A DNA stretch of 40,767 bases, from assembly GCF_028290625.1 (NCBI RefSeq), contig NZ_JAQGJM010000032.1, positions 1 through 40,767 of the forward strand. The letters run 5' to 3'. Numbering within the stretch: position 1 is the stretch's first letter; every line of letters begins with the position of its first letter. Origin of the DNA: Devosia sp. Lineage in GTDB: Bacteria; Pseudomonadota; Alphaproteobacteria; Rhizobiales; Devosiaceae. The notes below the pieces were generated by a model. That model saw only the letters and a program-made list of their open reading frames with translations. It had not been told where the DNA came from and ran no database searches. The translations under genes and the position numbers were made by a program. Below, piece by piece: positions 33,266 through 40,767 of this stretch.

Positions 33266-34453
33266 ATGACTGATGAAAACGCAGGCGATTTACTGACGCC
33301 ATCGATCGAAACACTGCTCACCCATCTTGGACGCGAACCCGACGAACAGTTCGGATTCGTCAACACGCCGGTCTATCGCGGCTCGACAGTGCTGTTCAAA
33401 ACCCTGGCCGATGTCGAGGCGCAGGAACAGCGGTTTCTTTACGGGCGGGCGGGCAATCCCACTACCGAAGGTGTCGAGGCCATCGTCACGGCGCTGGAGG
33501 GGGCCTATCGCACCAAGCTGGTGCCATCGGGGCTGGCAGCGATCACCATTGCGCTGCTGAGCTGCGTCAAGGCGGGCGACGAGGTGTTGATCACCGACAC
33601 CGCCTATGAGCCCGGCCGCGCTTTTGCCGATGGCTTCCTGGCCCGGATGGGGGTGACGACACGCTATTTCGATCCGCATATCGGGGCGGGCATTGCCAGC
33701 ATGATCGGGCCGCGCACACGGGCGGTCCTGGCGGAAAGCCCCGGGTCGGTGACCTTCGAGGTGCATGACTTGCCGGCGATCTCGGCGGCGACGCGCGCGG
33801 CGGGCGTCCGCCTGATCGTGGACAATAGCTGGGCCAGCCCGCTGTTTCACCAGCCGCTGAAGCTTGGCGCTGATATTGTCATTCATGCCGGCACCAAGAT
33901 GTTCGTCGGGCACTCGGACGCCTTTGCGGGCACCATTTCGACGACCGAAGCGTGCTGGGACGATGTTGAAAAGATCCGCAAGCTGCTCGGCTTCTTCGCT
34001 TCCGGCGACGATGCCTACCTGGTGGCGCGCGGCCTGCGGACGCTGGCCATCCGCATGAAGGAGCACGAGCGCCGCGCGCTGGCGATCGCTTCATGGCTCG
34101 AGGGCCAGACGGAGGTGGACACGGTATTCCACCCGGCTTTGCCCAGCCATCCGGACCATGCGATCTTCAAACGCGACTTCACCGGCTCGGGCAGCCTGTT
34201 CAGTATTTTGCTGAAGCCGGCGCCCCGTGATGCGGTGGCGGCCTTCGTCGATCACCTCAAGATTTTCACCATGGGTTATTCCTGGGGCGGCTACGAGAGC
34301 CTCTGCATGCCCTCCAATCCCCGCAGGATGCGCACGGCGGTGCCGTGGACGCGCGAGGGCAATATGCTGCGGCTGCATATCGGGCTGGAGGGTGTCGACG
34401 ACCTCAAGGCGGACCTTGCCGCCGCGCTGGAGCGCTACGCGCGCGCTCGCTGA
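33266..34453 (+). CDS. metC: Cystathionine beta-lyase
   Basis: 395 aa PLP enzyme that cleaves cystathionine to homocysteine, pyruvate and ammonia in methionine synthesis. The PLP lysine is Lys211 in HAGTKMFVGHSD. The N-terminal YGRAGNPTTEGVEAIVTALE, VPSGLAAITIALLS, the Tyr of DTAYEPGRAF and the C-terminal MGYSWGGYESLCMPSNP fit MetC rather than cystathionine gamma-synthase. It diverges from aapJ. Its last 19 nt overlap the 3' end of the convergent PAP2 gene. Confidence 0.92.
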   Translation: MTDENAGDLLTPSIETLLTHLGREPDEQFGFVNTPVYRGSTVLFKTLADVEAQEQRFLYGRAGNPTTEGVEAIVTALEGAYRTKLVPSGLAAITIALLSCVKAGDEVLITDTAYEPGRAFADGFLARMGVTTRYFDPHIGAGIASMIGPRTRAVLAESPGSVTFEVHDLPAISAATRAAGVRLIVDNSWASPLFHQPLKLGADIVIHAGTKMFVGHSDAFAGTISTTEACWDDVEKIRKLLGFFASGDDAYLVARGLRTLAIRMKEHERRALAIASWLEGQTEVDTVFHPALPSHPDHAIFKRDFTGSGSLFSILLKPAPRDAVAAFVDHLKIFTMGYSWGGYESLCMPSNPRRMRTAVPWTREGNMLRLHIGLEGVDDLKADLAAALERYARAR

Positions 34454-35172
34454 TAGAGGCGACGGATGGCGCATAGTGGCCTCGGCACGATGCGACCGTC
34501 CGGGCGGAACTTGAACATCCAGCCGCGCCCGGCGAAAAAATAGCGCACCACATAGGCGCCGATCAGGCCGAGGCAGGCCCCTCCGAACACATCGGAGGGG
34601 TAATGCATGCCCACGGGCACCCTCGATATGGCGACGAGAATGCCCAAGCCCAGCAGCCAGAAGAACATGCGAGGCACCATGAAACCGATGGTGAAGGCAA
34701 TGCCGATGGCTGTTGTGGCGTGACCCGAGGGGAAACTCTGGAAGGTCCAGTCGTTGACGACATTGTGGAAGCTGAAAGCGCCGAACTGGTCGAACATATC
34801 CGGGCGTCCCCGGCCGATCACGCGCTTGATCAGGTTTGCCACCAATCCGGGCAGGCCGACGCCGACGAAGATGTAGCCGGCCAGCATCGAGACCTCATAG
34901 CTGGCCAGCCGTGGCAGGCCGCGCAGGAAATGCCCCGCGAACACGGCGATCACGAAAATCGCCAGGGAGGGAATCAGCACCCAATCGGACACGCCGTAGT
35001 CGGTGATGGCAAAAAACGGCGCCCGCCCAGCATCGGGCCAGCCGATGGCGCCACGCGAGGCCCAGATATCAACTTGCGCCACCAGCAGCACGGCGACCAC
35101 AAAACCGAGCAAAAACAGCAGCCAGGTGTCGCGATTGAGGCCCGGGGGCCAGGGTTTTGTCAGATCGATCAT
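34435..35172 (-). CDS. PAP2-family membrane phosphatase
   Basis: 245 aa from the ATG at 35172 (MIDLTKPWPPGLNRDTWLLF); the open frame to 35379 runs through tRNA-Pro on the other strand and is rejected. About six membrane helices. The acid phosphatase motif is complete: KRVIGRGRPD (KX6RP), SFPSGHATT (PSGH) and SRVPVGMHYPSDVFGG (SRX5HX3D). Such enzymes dephosphorylate lipid phosphates such as phosphatidic acid, undecaprenyl diphosphate or phosphatidylglycerol phosphate at the periplasmic face. It converges with metC, overlapping its last 19 nt. Confidence 0.9.
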   Translation of the reverse strand: MIDLTKPWPPGLNRDTWLLFLLGFVVAVLLVAQVDIWASRGAIGWPDAGRAPFFAITDYGVSDWVLIPSLAIFVIAVFAGHFLRGLPRLASYEVSMLAGYIFVGVGLPGLVANLIKRVIGRGRPDMFDQFGAFSFHNVVNDWTFQSFPSGHATTAIGIAFTIGFMVPRMFFWLLGLGILVAISRVPVGMHYPSDVFGGACLGLIGAYVVRYFFAGRGWMFKFRPDGRIVPRPLCAIRRLYQRARA

Positions 35173-35234
35173 GGGTAGCTTTCTCGGGTGGCGGCGCGGC
35201 AGCGTCAATAGCGCATGTAAAACAGTGCGCGCAC

Positions 35235-35263
35235 TTGCCCTTTGCGTTTGGACACGGTATCGG
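35235..35263 (+). promoter_or_regulatory. Candidate promoter of tRNA-Pro
   Basis: TTGCCC (35235-35240), 17 bp, TATCGG (35258-35263), with a predicted start about 7 nt before the tRNA. Confidence 0.4.
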
Positions 35264-35276
35264 GATGCGGCGATCT

Positions 35277-35353
35277 CGGAGTGTAGCTCAGCCTGGTAGA
35301 GCACTGGTTTTGGGAACCAGGGGTCCAAAGTTCGAATCTTTGTACTCCGACCA
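35277..35353 (+). tRNA. tRNA-Pro (anticodon TGG)
   Basis: Acceptor CGGAGTG (35277-35283) pairs with TACTCCG (35343-35349) with one G-T pair. Discriminator A and encoded CCA (35351-35353). The anticodon arm CTGGT-TTTGGGA-ACCAG carries TGG. The T arm is CAAAGTTCGAATCTTTG. Confidence 0.96.
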
Positions 35354-35415
35354 TCGCATTTTCTTCGTGCCTGCTGCATGATCCAGGCAGCAACAAGGTT
35401 TGTTGAGGACCTCGC

Positions 35416-35721
35416 ATGACTGCCCGAATCTACCGCCCCGCCCCGAACGCCATGCAGTCAGGCAAGGGCAAGTCCAAAGACTGGATCCTGGTGCATGAAC
35501 AGGCCTCGGCCCGCGGCATCGATCCGTTGATGGGCTACACGACCTCGAGCGACACGCGGCAGCAGATCAAGCTGTCCTTCGATACGCTCGAAGCCGCTGA
35601 GGCCTATGCGCAGAAGAACGGCATCCCCTACTCGGTGCAGCCCGCGCATGACGCGACGCCTAAAAAGGTGAGCTACCCGGACAATTTCCGATCCGACCGC
35701 AAGACGCCCTGGACGCACTAG
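35416..35721 (+). CDS. NADH dehydrogenase accessory subunit, NDUFS4-like
   Basis: 101 aa. GAGGA lies 6 nt before the ATG. The protein ARIYRPAPNAMQSGKGKSKD followed by WILVHE and the block DPLMGYTTSSDTRQQIKLSF plus FDTLEAAEAYAQKNGI match the ETC complex I subunit family, the bacterial form of mitochondrial NDUFS4 (18 kDa subunit) found in alphaproteobacteria. It attaches to the peripheral arm of complex I. It lacks a targeting peptide and is not next to the nuo operon here, as is usual. A strong terminator follows. Confidence 0.93.
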   Translation: MTARIYRPAPNAMQSGKGKSKDWILVHEQASARGIDPLMGYTTSSDTRQQIKLSFDTLEAAEAYAQKNGIPYSVQPAHDATPKKVSYPDNFRSDRKTPWTH

Positions 35722-35754
35722 CGGCATCGGCGTTCGCCATAAAAAGAATCACCC

Positions 35755-35784
35755 AAGCGCCGCAAGCCATTGTGGCGCTTTTGA
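35755..35784 (+). terminator. Rho-independent terminator
   Basis: Stem AGCGCCGCAA / TTGTGGCGCT with loop GCCA (35756-35779), then TTTTGATTTT. It ends the NDUFS4-like transcript and lies 19 nt before the next start codon. Confidence 0.82.
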
Positions 35785-35802
35785 TTTTCTGGAGCCCTGT
35801 CG

Positions 35803-36546
35803 ATGGATGCCGCGCTGCTGATCGTCCTTGCCGGCGCCGCCGCCGCTGGCTTTGCGCAGGGCGTTTCGGGATTTGCGTTCTCGCTGGTAGCGCTGTCGGT
35901 ATGGGCCTGGGCTGTCGAGCCACAACTGGCGGCTCCGATGTCGGTATTCGGCGCCCTCATGGGGCAATTGGTCACCCTGCCCTTCATCTGGCGCGGGTTC
36001 GAACTCAGGAAGCTGCTGCCATTGCTCATCGGCGGATTGATCGGCGTGCCATTCGGCGTCATGCTGCTGGCCTGGTTCGACCCGGCGATGTTCAAATTCG
36101 GGCTTGGCGTGTTCCTGCTGATCTATTGCCCGATCATGCTGTTGCTGCCGCACGATTTTAAATGGGAGCGCGGCGGGCGTGTCGCCGACGCCATGGCGGG
36201 CTTTGGCGGCGGTGTTCTGGGCGGTATTGGCGGCATATCCGGACCCGTCCCGACGCTATGGACCAATCTGCGCGGCTGGAGCAAGGAGACGCAGCGCGGC
36301 GTGCTGCAGGCGTTCAACATCGCCATGCACACGACCACACTGACAATCTACGCGTTCACCGGCTCGATCACCGGCGAGGCGCTCCACATGTTCGCGATCA
36401 TCGCCCCCGCGCTGGCGATTCCCGCCCTGCTGGGGGTCTCGCTGTTCCACCGGCTCAACGCCCAGGCCTTCCGCCGCATGATTCTGCTATTGCTGATGGT
36501 GTCCGGACTGACGCTGATCTGGGGCAGCGTCGCGCATTGGCTGTAG
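35803..36546 (+). CDS. TauE/SafE-family permease
   Basis: 247 aa, about eight membrane helices. GGAG lies 8 nt before the ATG. The N-terminal GAAAAGFAQGVSGFAFSLVA and the second-half GGGVLGGIGGISGPVPTLW are the repeated glycine-rich motifs of the family, often called sulfite exporter TauE/SafE. Members export sulfite, sulfoacetate or other small anions; the substrate cannot be told here. It follows a terminator directly, so its promoter must be inside that short gap or it relies on read-through. Confidence 0.88.
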   Translation: MDAALLIVLAGAAAAGFAQGVSGFAFSLVALSVWAWAVEPQLAAPMSVFGALMGQLVTLPFIWRGFELRKLLPLLIGGLIGVPFGVMLLAWFDPAMFKFGLGVFLLIYCPIMLLLPHDFKWERGGRVADAMAGFGGGVLGGIGGISGPVPTLWTNLRGWSKETQRGVLQAFNIAMHTTTLTIYAFTGSITGEALHMFAIIAPALAIPALLGVSLFHRLNAQAFRRMILLLLMVSGLTLIWGSVAHWL

Positions 36547-36625
36547 CGGCTGCCTGGTATCGTGGTTTTTGGTTTGGCGGCCGAAGGCGATCTGTCAAAG
36601 TGGGAACAACCAACCGGATTTCACC

Positions 36626-37492
36626 ATGACCATGTCTATCCGTGTTTTCGCCGCCACAACTGCTCTGCTCACTGCCGCTGTTCCGGCCAATGCGGCCCCC
36701 GCCCTCTGGCAAGTCAGCGACGAAAACAGCAAAGTGTGGCTGTTCGGATCGTTTCATCTGCTGCCGCCTGACACCGCCTGGCGCACCGACATATTTGATC
36801 GCGCCATGGCCGATGCCGACCGTGTCTATTTCGAGACCGATGTCGGCGCTGCCGTGCAGGGCACGATCCTTGCCAAGGCGATGGCCATGGGGCTCAACCC
36901 GCTCGGCACCACCCTTTCCAGCCAATTGGAGACGGCGGACGCGGCGGCCCTTCGCTCCACCATCGCCGAATTGGGACTGCCGGTGGGGACAATCCAGGCG
37001 ATGCAGCCTTGGCTCGCCACCAATATGATCAGCACGGCGGTGATCGTCGCACTTGGATATGATCCCAATAGCGGGGTGGATATTGCCTTGCAGCGCGAAC
37101 TGCCCCCCGAGCGGAAGGCCTATTTCGAGACCAGCGACGAGCAACTCAGTTTCCTCGCCAGCGCGCCGCAGGAGGAGCAGGTCGGCATGCTGGTCGATAC
37201 GCTCGACAAGCTCGATGACCTGCCCGGCCAGCTCGACGCCATGGTCACCGCCTGGGCCGCCGGCACGCCGGACGTGATGGCCGATGCCTTCTTCGACGAC
37301 CTGGCCGGCTACGACGCCTTCACCCAGCGCCTGATCTTCGACCGCAATAAGAACTGGGTCGCCAAGATCGACACCATGCTGGCCGACAACGAGCAAGACC
37401 TGATCGTCGTCGGCGCCGGACACCTGATGGGCGATGGGAGCGTAGTGGACTTGCTCGAAAAGGAAGGTTTTCGCGTCAAACGGCTGCAATAG
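36626..37492 (+). CDS. TraB/GumN-family secreted protein
   Basis: 288 aa from the ATG at 36626 (a second ATG at 36632). Signal peptide about 1-23, ending VPANA. The mature start APALWQVSDENSKVWLFGSF-H contains the family's first GxxH motif (Gly41-His44), and the second is near the C-terminus in VVGAGHLMGDGSVVDLLEKE-GF. TraB/GumN proteins resemble Tiki metalloproteases; bacterial members are periplasmic or lipoproteins of uncertain role. The conserved middle IQAMQPWLATNMISTAV also fits. It lies 79 bp past the TauE gene on the same strand. Confidence 0.88.
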   Translation: MTMSIRVFAATTALLTAAVPANAAPALWQVSDENSKVWLFGSFHLLPPDTAWRTDIFDRAMADADRVYFETDVGAAVQGTILAKAMAMGLNPLGTTLSSQLETADAAALRSTIAELGLPVGTIQAMQPWLATNMISTAVIVALGYDPNSGVDIALQRELPPERKAYFETSDEQLSFLASAPQEEQVGMLVDTLDKLDDLPGQLDAMVTAWAAGTPDVMADAFFDDLAGYDAFTQRLIFDRNKNWVAKIDTMLADNEQDLIVVGAGHLMGDGSVVDLLEKEGFRVKRLQ

Positions 37493-37556
37493 ACAGCCTT
37501 GCACTTTCATCGATTTTGATTTGCCTCGACATGCGGCAGTATCGGCTGATGAGCAT

Positions 37557-38195
37557 GTGGTCGGGACCGATAAATTGCGCCTAGGACGATGGAATGCCAC
37601 TGCCACCAAGCACAGTCCGCTAGAGGATGTTCAAGGCATTGGCACTGGCCTGCTGCTGGTGGCCCTAGGCATTTCCGTGCTCGCTCATCTCGGCTTTTTC
37701 GTTGGCGGCATCGCCGGTGTCTCACTACTGATCCGCTACGCCACCGGCTGGAACTTCGGCGTCGTCTATTTCCTATGCAATCTGCCGTTCTTCGGCTTGG
37801 CCATATTGCGGATGGGTCGGGCCTTCACAATCAAAACCATCTTCGTCGTTGCTGCCCTCTCCGTGGTCACCGCCTGGTTACCACAAATGCTCGCCTTCGA
37901 GCGGCTCGATCCGTTATTCGGAGTGACGCTGGCGGGCATATTGATCGGCTATGGCATGTTGGCCGTGTTCCGGCACGGCGCCAGTGTGGGCGGCATTTCG
38001 ATCCTGGCCTTCTATCTTCAGGATCGTTTCGGCTGGCGCGCTGGCCTCGTGCTTCTGGCCGGCGATGTGCTGATTTTTGCCGCGTCCTTCGCGTTCCTGA
38101 CGCCGATGGCTATCGCCTATTCAGCTCTTGGCGCATTAGTGCTCAACCTGTTTGTCGCCATCAACCACCGCCGCGATCGCTACGTAGCACTGTAA
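37557..38195 (+). CDS. YitT/DUF161-like membrane protein, start uncertain
   Basis: About 212 aa from a GTG at 37557. No ATG is in frame upstream of the first helix; a TTG at 37575 (GGGA 8 nt upstream) and a TTG at 37521 are alternatives. The protein TKHSPLEDVQGIGTGLLLVA, GFFVGGIAGVSLLIRYATGW and FGVVYFLCNLPFFGLAILRM matches the first domain of the YitT family, with five or six membrane helices. It lacks the C-terminal DUF2179 domain of longer members. Function unknown. It converges with the oxidoreductase operon. Confidence 0.8.
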   Translation: MVGTDKLRLGRWNATATKHSPLEDVQGIGTGLLLVALGISVLAHLGFFVGGIAGVSLLIRYATGWNFGVVYFLCNLPFFGLAILRMGRAFTIKTIFVVAALSVVTAWLPQMLAFERLDPLFGVTLAGILIGYGMLAVFRHGASVGGISILAFYLQDRFGWRAGLVLLAGDVLIFAASFAFLTPMAIAYSALGALVLNLFVAINHRRDRYVAL

Positions 38196-38238
38196 GGATA
38201 TGGCGTAGACACTGCGTTGGACGCGTTGCTTGCTCCAA

Positions 38239-38272
38239 CAAAAAAGGGCGCAGATTCAATGATCTGCGCCCT
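38239..38272 (-). terminator. Terminator of dehydrogenase-isomerase operon
   Basis: Perfect 11 bp stem AGGGCGCAGAT / ATCTGCGCCCT with a 6 nt loop (38245-38272). On the minus strand it is followed by a run of T residues. It lies 21 nt past the dehydrogenase stop. Confidence 0.85.
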
Positions 38273-38293
38273 CTGCATCCAATGTCCCGGGAC

Positions 38294-39445
38294 TTAGACC
38301 TCGCTGAGCTTGGTCCACTTGCCATCGGCTTTGCTGGATTTCACCGAGGCGACGATGAATTCCATGCCTTCGACGCCATCGGCCAGGGTTGGCAGCAGGC
38401 CGTCATAGGCGGCGCCGTTGCCGCGGATGACTTCGGCGAACTGGCTGTAGAGCGTGGCGAAAGCTTCCAGGTACCCTTCGGGATGGCCGGAGGGGACGCG
38501 CACGTTCATGGTCGAGGCGGCATTGCCGGAGATGGCACCGCCGCGTGTCAGCAGCTGCTTGGGTTTGCCGAACTCGGTGAACCACATGTAGTTCGGATTG
38601 TCCTGGCGCCATTCCAGGCCGCCCTTGTCGCCATAGACGCGCAATTGCAGACCGTTTTCGCAGCCGACGGCCACCTGGCTGGCCCAGAGCATGCCCTTGG
38701 CGCCGCCCTGGAAGCGCAGCATGATGTGCACGTTATCGTCGAGCTGGCGGCCGGCCACGAAGCTGGTCAGATCGGCCGAGACCGCCTCGGTCTTGAGGCC
38801 GGTGACAAAGCGCAGCAGATTATAGGCGTGAGTGCCGATATCGCCGATGGCGCCGCCGGCGCCGGAGCGGGCCGGATCGGTGCGCCAGGACGCCTGCTTG
38901 TTATCATCCGCAGCGGCCTCGGTGAGCCAATCCTGCGGATATTCGGCCTGGATGACGCGGATAGTGCCCAATGCGCCCGATTCCACCAGTTGGCGGGCCT
39001 GTCGGATCAACGGGTAGCCGGTGTAATTGTGGGTCAGCAGGAACTTGGCGCCGTTCTTCGGCTTGATGTTGGCCAAAGCGCGCGCGTCTTCCAGCGTCGA
39101 GGTGATCGGCTTGTCGCAGATCACGTGGATTCCGGCTTCCAGGAAGGCCTTGGCCGGGCCGAAATGCATGTGATTCGGCGTGACGATCGACACCGCCTCG
39201 ATGCCGTCGGGACGAGCCGCTTCGGCGCGGGCCATCTCTTCGTAGCTGGTGTAGATGCGGTCTTCGGCCAGCCCGATATTGCGACCGGACTCTTTTGCGA
39301 CTTCGGGGCGCGACGACAGCGCGCCGGCCACCAGATCGTAATCCCCATCGATGCGGGAGGCGACGCGGTGCACGTAGCCGATAAAGGCCCCCGTGCCGCC
39401 GCCGACCATGCCCAGACGAATGCGCCTTGCGCCAGTTTCAGCCAT
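38294..39445 (-). CDS. Gfo/Idh/MocA-family sugar dehydrogenase
   Basis: 383 aa. N-terminal NAD(P)-binding fold (GMVGGGTGAFIG, about residues 12-23), SIVTPNHMHFGPAKAFLEAG, and the catalytic DKP at 111-113 (usual EKP). The C-terminal half has GAIGDIGTHAYNLLRFVTGL with the conserved Asp and His. Enzymes of this group oxidise sugars or inositols; the GAF start after GGGTG is typical of the sub-group placed with a xylose-isomerase-like partner. GAGGGGA is 6 nt before the ATG. It is the second gene of an operon, 11 nt after the isomerase gene. Confidence 0.9.
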   Translation of the reverse strand: MAETGARRIRLGMVGGGTGAFIGYVHRVASRIDGDYDLVAGALSSRPEVAKESGRNIGLAEDRIYTSYEEMARAEAARPDGIEAVSIVTPNHMHFGPAKAFLEAGIHVICDKPITSTLEDARALANIKPKNGAKFLLTHNYTGYPLIRQARQLVESGALGTIRVIQAEYPQDWLTEAAADDNKQASWRTDPARSGAGGAIGDIGTHAYNLLRFVTGLKTEAVSADLTSFVAGRQLDDNVHIMLRFQGGAKGMLWASQVAVGCENGLQLRVYGDKGGLEWRQDNPNYMWFTEFGKPKQLLTRGGAISGNAASTMNVRVPSGHPEGYLEAFATLYSQFAEVIRGNGAAYDGLLPTLADGVEGMEFIVASVKSSKADGKWTKLSEV

Positions 39446-39456
39446 TTTTGTTCCCC

Positions 39457-40509
39457 TCAGAGCCCGAGAATTTTGCGATTGGCGGCAAGGTCCGTACCCG
39501 ACGACGCGAAATCGTCGAAGGCGTGTTCGGTGACGCGAATAATGTGATTTTTGATGAATTCGGCGCCCTCGCGAGCCCCGTCTTCAGGATGCTTGATGGC
39601 GCATTCCCATTCGAGCACGGCCCAACCGGCAAAGTCATATTGCGCCATCTTGGAGAAGATCGAGGCGAAATCGACCTGGCCGTCGCCGAGCGAGCGGAAG
39701 CGCCCTGCCCGGTTGATCCAGGACTGGAATCCGCCGTAGACGCCCTGGCGGCCGGTCGGGTTGAACTCGGCATCCTTGACGTGGAACATCCTGATGCGCT
39801 CGTGATAGATGTCGATGTAATCGAGATAATCGAGTTGCTGCAGCACGAAGTGGCTGGGATCGTAGAGCAGATTGGCGCGCGGGTGGTTGTTCACGCGATC
39901 GAGGAACATCTCGTAGGTGACGCCGTCGTGCAGGTCTTCGCCGGGGTGGATTTCGTAGCAGAGATCGACGCCGTTATTGTCGAATTCATTGAGGATCGGC
40001 GTCCAGCGGCGGGCCAGTTCATCGAAGGCTTCTTCGACAAGGCCGGCGGGGCGCTGCGGCCAGGGATAGACATAGGGCCAGGCGAGCGCGCCCGAGAAGG
40101 TGGCGTGTTCGGTGAGGCCAAGGTTCTTCGATGCTCTGGCGGCGAACATCAACTGCCGGACCGCCCATTCCTGTCGGGCCTTGGGGTTGTTGTGGACCGA
40201 TGCCGGCGCGAAACCATCGAACTGGGCGTCATAGGCCGGATGGACGGCGACGAGCTGGCCCTGAAGGTGAGTGGAAAGCTCGGTGATCTCGAGGCCGTGC
40301 TTTTCGACAATGCCGCGGATTTCATCGGCATAGGCCTGGGAGGTGGCGGCTTTTTCCAGATCGATGAAGCTCGAGACCCAGCTTGGAATCTGGACGCCCT
40401 TGTAGCCGAGACTTGCGGCCCAGCCGCAGATGTTGTCGAGCGTATCGAAGGGGGCCTGATCCCCGGCGAACTGGGCCAAAAAGATTGCCGGCCCTTTGAT
40501 GGTGCGCAT
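39457..40509 (-). CDS. Sugar phosphate isomerase/epimerase (xylose isomerase-like barrel)
   Basis: 350 aa from the ATG at 40509 (GGAGGA 7 nt upstream); the longer frame to 40698 crosses the promoter region. AP endonuclease 2-type TIM barrel with metal-binding residues in LCYEIHPGEDLHDG, LLYDPSHFVLQQLDYLDYID, MFHVKDAEF and WAVLEWECAIKHPEDG. Family members interconvert keto sugars or act on inositol derivatives. Its pairing with the dehydrogenase suggests a two-step sugar or polyol path. The inverted repeat at 40530-40558, just upstream, is a likely operator. No transporter is in view; it may lie beyond the window. Confidence 0.9.
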   Translation of the reverse strand: MRTIKGPAIFLAQFAGDQAPFDTLDNICGWAASLGYKGVQIPSWVSSFIDLEKAATSQAYADEIRGIVEKHGLEITELSTHLQGQLVAVHPAYDAQFDGFAPASVHNNPKARQEWAVRQLMFAARASKNLGLTEHATFSGALAWPYVYPWPQRPAGLVEEAFDELARRWTPILNEFDNNGVDLCYEIHPGEDLHDGVTYEMFLDRVNNHPRANLLYDPSHFVLQQLDYLDYIDIYHERIRMFHVKDAEFNPTGRQGVYGGFQSWINRAGRFRSLGDGQVDFASIFSKMAQYDFAGWAVLEWECAIKHPEDGAREGAEFIKNHIIRVTEHAFDDFASSGTDLAANRKILGL

Positions 40510-40529
40510 GTCGGCTCCTCCCTGTGGTA

Positions 40530-40558
40530 CGTACGTCAGAAATGGGTGATGACATACG
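40530..40558. promoter_or_regulatory. Candidate operator of dehydrogenase-isomerase operon
   Basis: Inverted repeat CGTACGTCA-N11-TGACATACG with one mismatch in 9 bp arms, 20 nt upstream of the isomerase start codon. A good -35 (TTGACA on the minus strand, 40607-40602) lies farther up, with no clear -10. Confidence 0.45.
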
Positions 40559-40692
40559 CGGTGTTTTTGTTGGCGATAGTTTTTGACTGGTGTGGGGGCG
40601 GTGTCAAGGATTCGGTGGTGGGTTCTTGGGATCGGCGGGGGTGTGAAATGCCACTCGCTCGCCCGTTGGGAAGAGAGAAGTTGGGGCGTGTT

Positions 40693-40737
40693 GCCCACCC
40701 CTTCCCCGCCCTCCCCGCAAGGGGGAGGGTGTTGGGC
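40693..40737. repeat. REP-like palindrome
   Basis: CCCTCCCC-GCAAG-GGGGAGGG (perfect 8 bp arms, 40709-40729) inside outer arms GCCCA / TGGGC. This C-rich palindrome with a GCAAG loop is a familiar intergenic repeat in alphaproteobacteria. Confidence 0.6.
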
Positions 40738-40767
40738 TGAGTTGGGGGGGAAGGGTGGATCGCATAA

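Noticed and set aside
34435..34453. Convergent overlap of metC and the PAP2 gene as a regulatory antisense device
   Set aside because: A 19 bp tail overlap is common in compact bacterial genomes and needs no special explanation.
1..40767. CRISPR arrays, transposases, phage genes, toxin-antitoxin pairs, defence systems
   Set aside because: No regularly spaced repeats and no recognisable proteins of these kinds in any frame.

Overview
This 40.8 kb window reads as ordinary chromosome from an alphaproteobacterium of the order Hyphomicrobiales, probably close to Devosia. The order is suggested by the chain valS - popZ - tolC-like - pcm-like, a PopZ polar organiser, an NDUFS4-type complex I subunit and a complete aapJQMP general amino acid permease. 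The genus is only an inference. Coding is dense and GC-rich. I see no transposase, integrase, phage gene, CRISPR array or rRNA. There are three tRNA genes (Cys-GCA, Asn-GTT, Pro-TGG).

Layout. 1-6.9 kb (minus strand): 3'-truncated valS, popZ, a TolC-type outer-membrane channel, a Pcm-family methyltransferase and an MFS exporter. 7.1-9.5 kb: tRNA-Cys, then small lineage-specific genes and an Omp25-like porin with a C9 tract. 9.5-11.5 kb: an ABC exporter with its own promoter, a palindrome inside that promoter and a short upstream ORF. 11.6-15.2 kb: a Tim44-domain protein, then divergent katA and oxyR sharing a clear OxyR operator. 15.2-17.2 kb: a lipid kinase overlapping a metallophosphoesterase, and a DUF2934 protein. 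17.6-19.4 kb: a second Omp25-like protein and an AraC regulator. 19.7-24.7 kb: benE-mobA overlapping pair, tRNA-Asn, an Fsr-like MFS overlapping an AHSA1-domain protein, and cysteine synthase. 24.7-25.3 kb: a gene-free block of REP-like repeats and strong hairpins. 25.3-27.5 kb: cardiolipin synthase and an AlaX editing protein. 27.5-33.0 kb (minus): aapJQMP plus an extra AapJ-like binding protein gene. 33.3-38.2 kb: cystathionine beta-lyase, PAP2 phosphatase, tRNA-Pro, NDUFS4-like subunit, TauE/SafE permease, TraB/GumN protein and YitT-like protein. 38.3-40.5 kb (minus): a Gfo/Idh/MocA dehydrogenase plus sugar isomerase operon whose upstream region ends the window.

How it works together. The clear functional units are peroxide defence (oxyR/katA), amino acid uptake (aap, next to metC), envelope lipid handling (lipid kinase, cardiolipin synthase, PAP2), and a small sugar or polyol catabolic operon. 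I found no clearly new multi-gene system. The unusual signals are at the sequence level: an inverted-repeat-ended element lying against two stop codons; competing hairpins upstream of cls; a mobA reading frame that runs through a probable tRNA promoter into tRNA-Asn; a palindrome within a promoter followed by an overlapping short ORF; and a possible phase-variable C tract in a porin gene.
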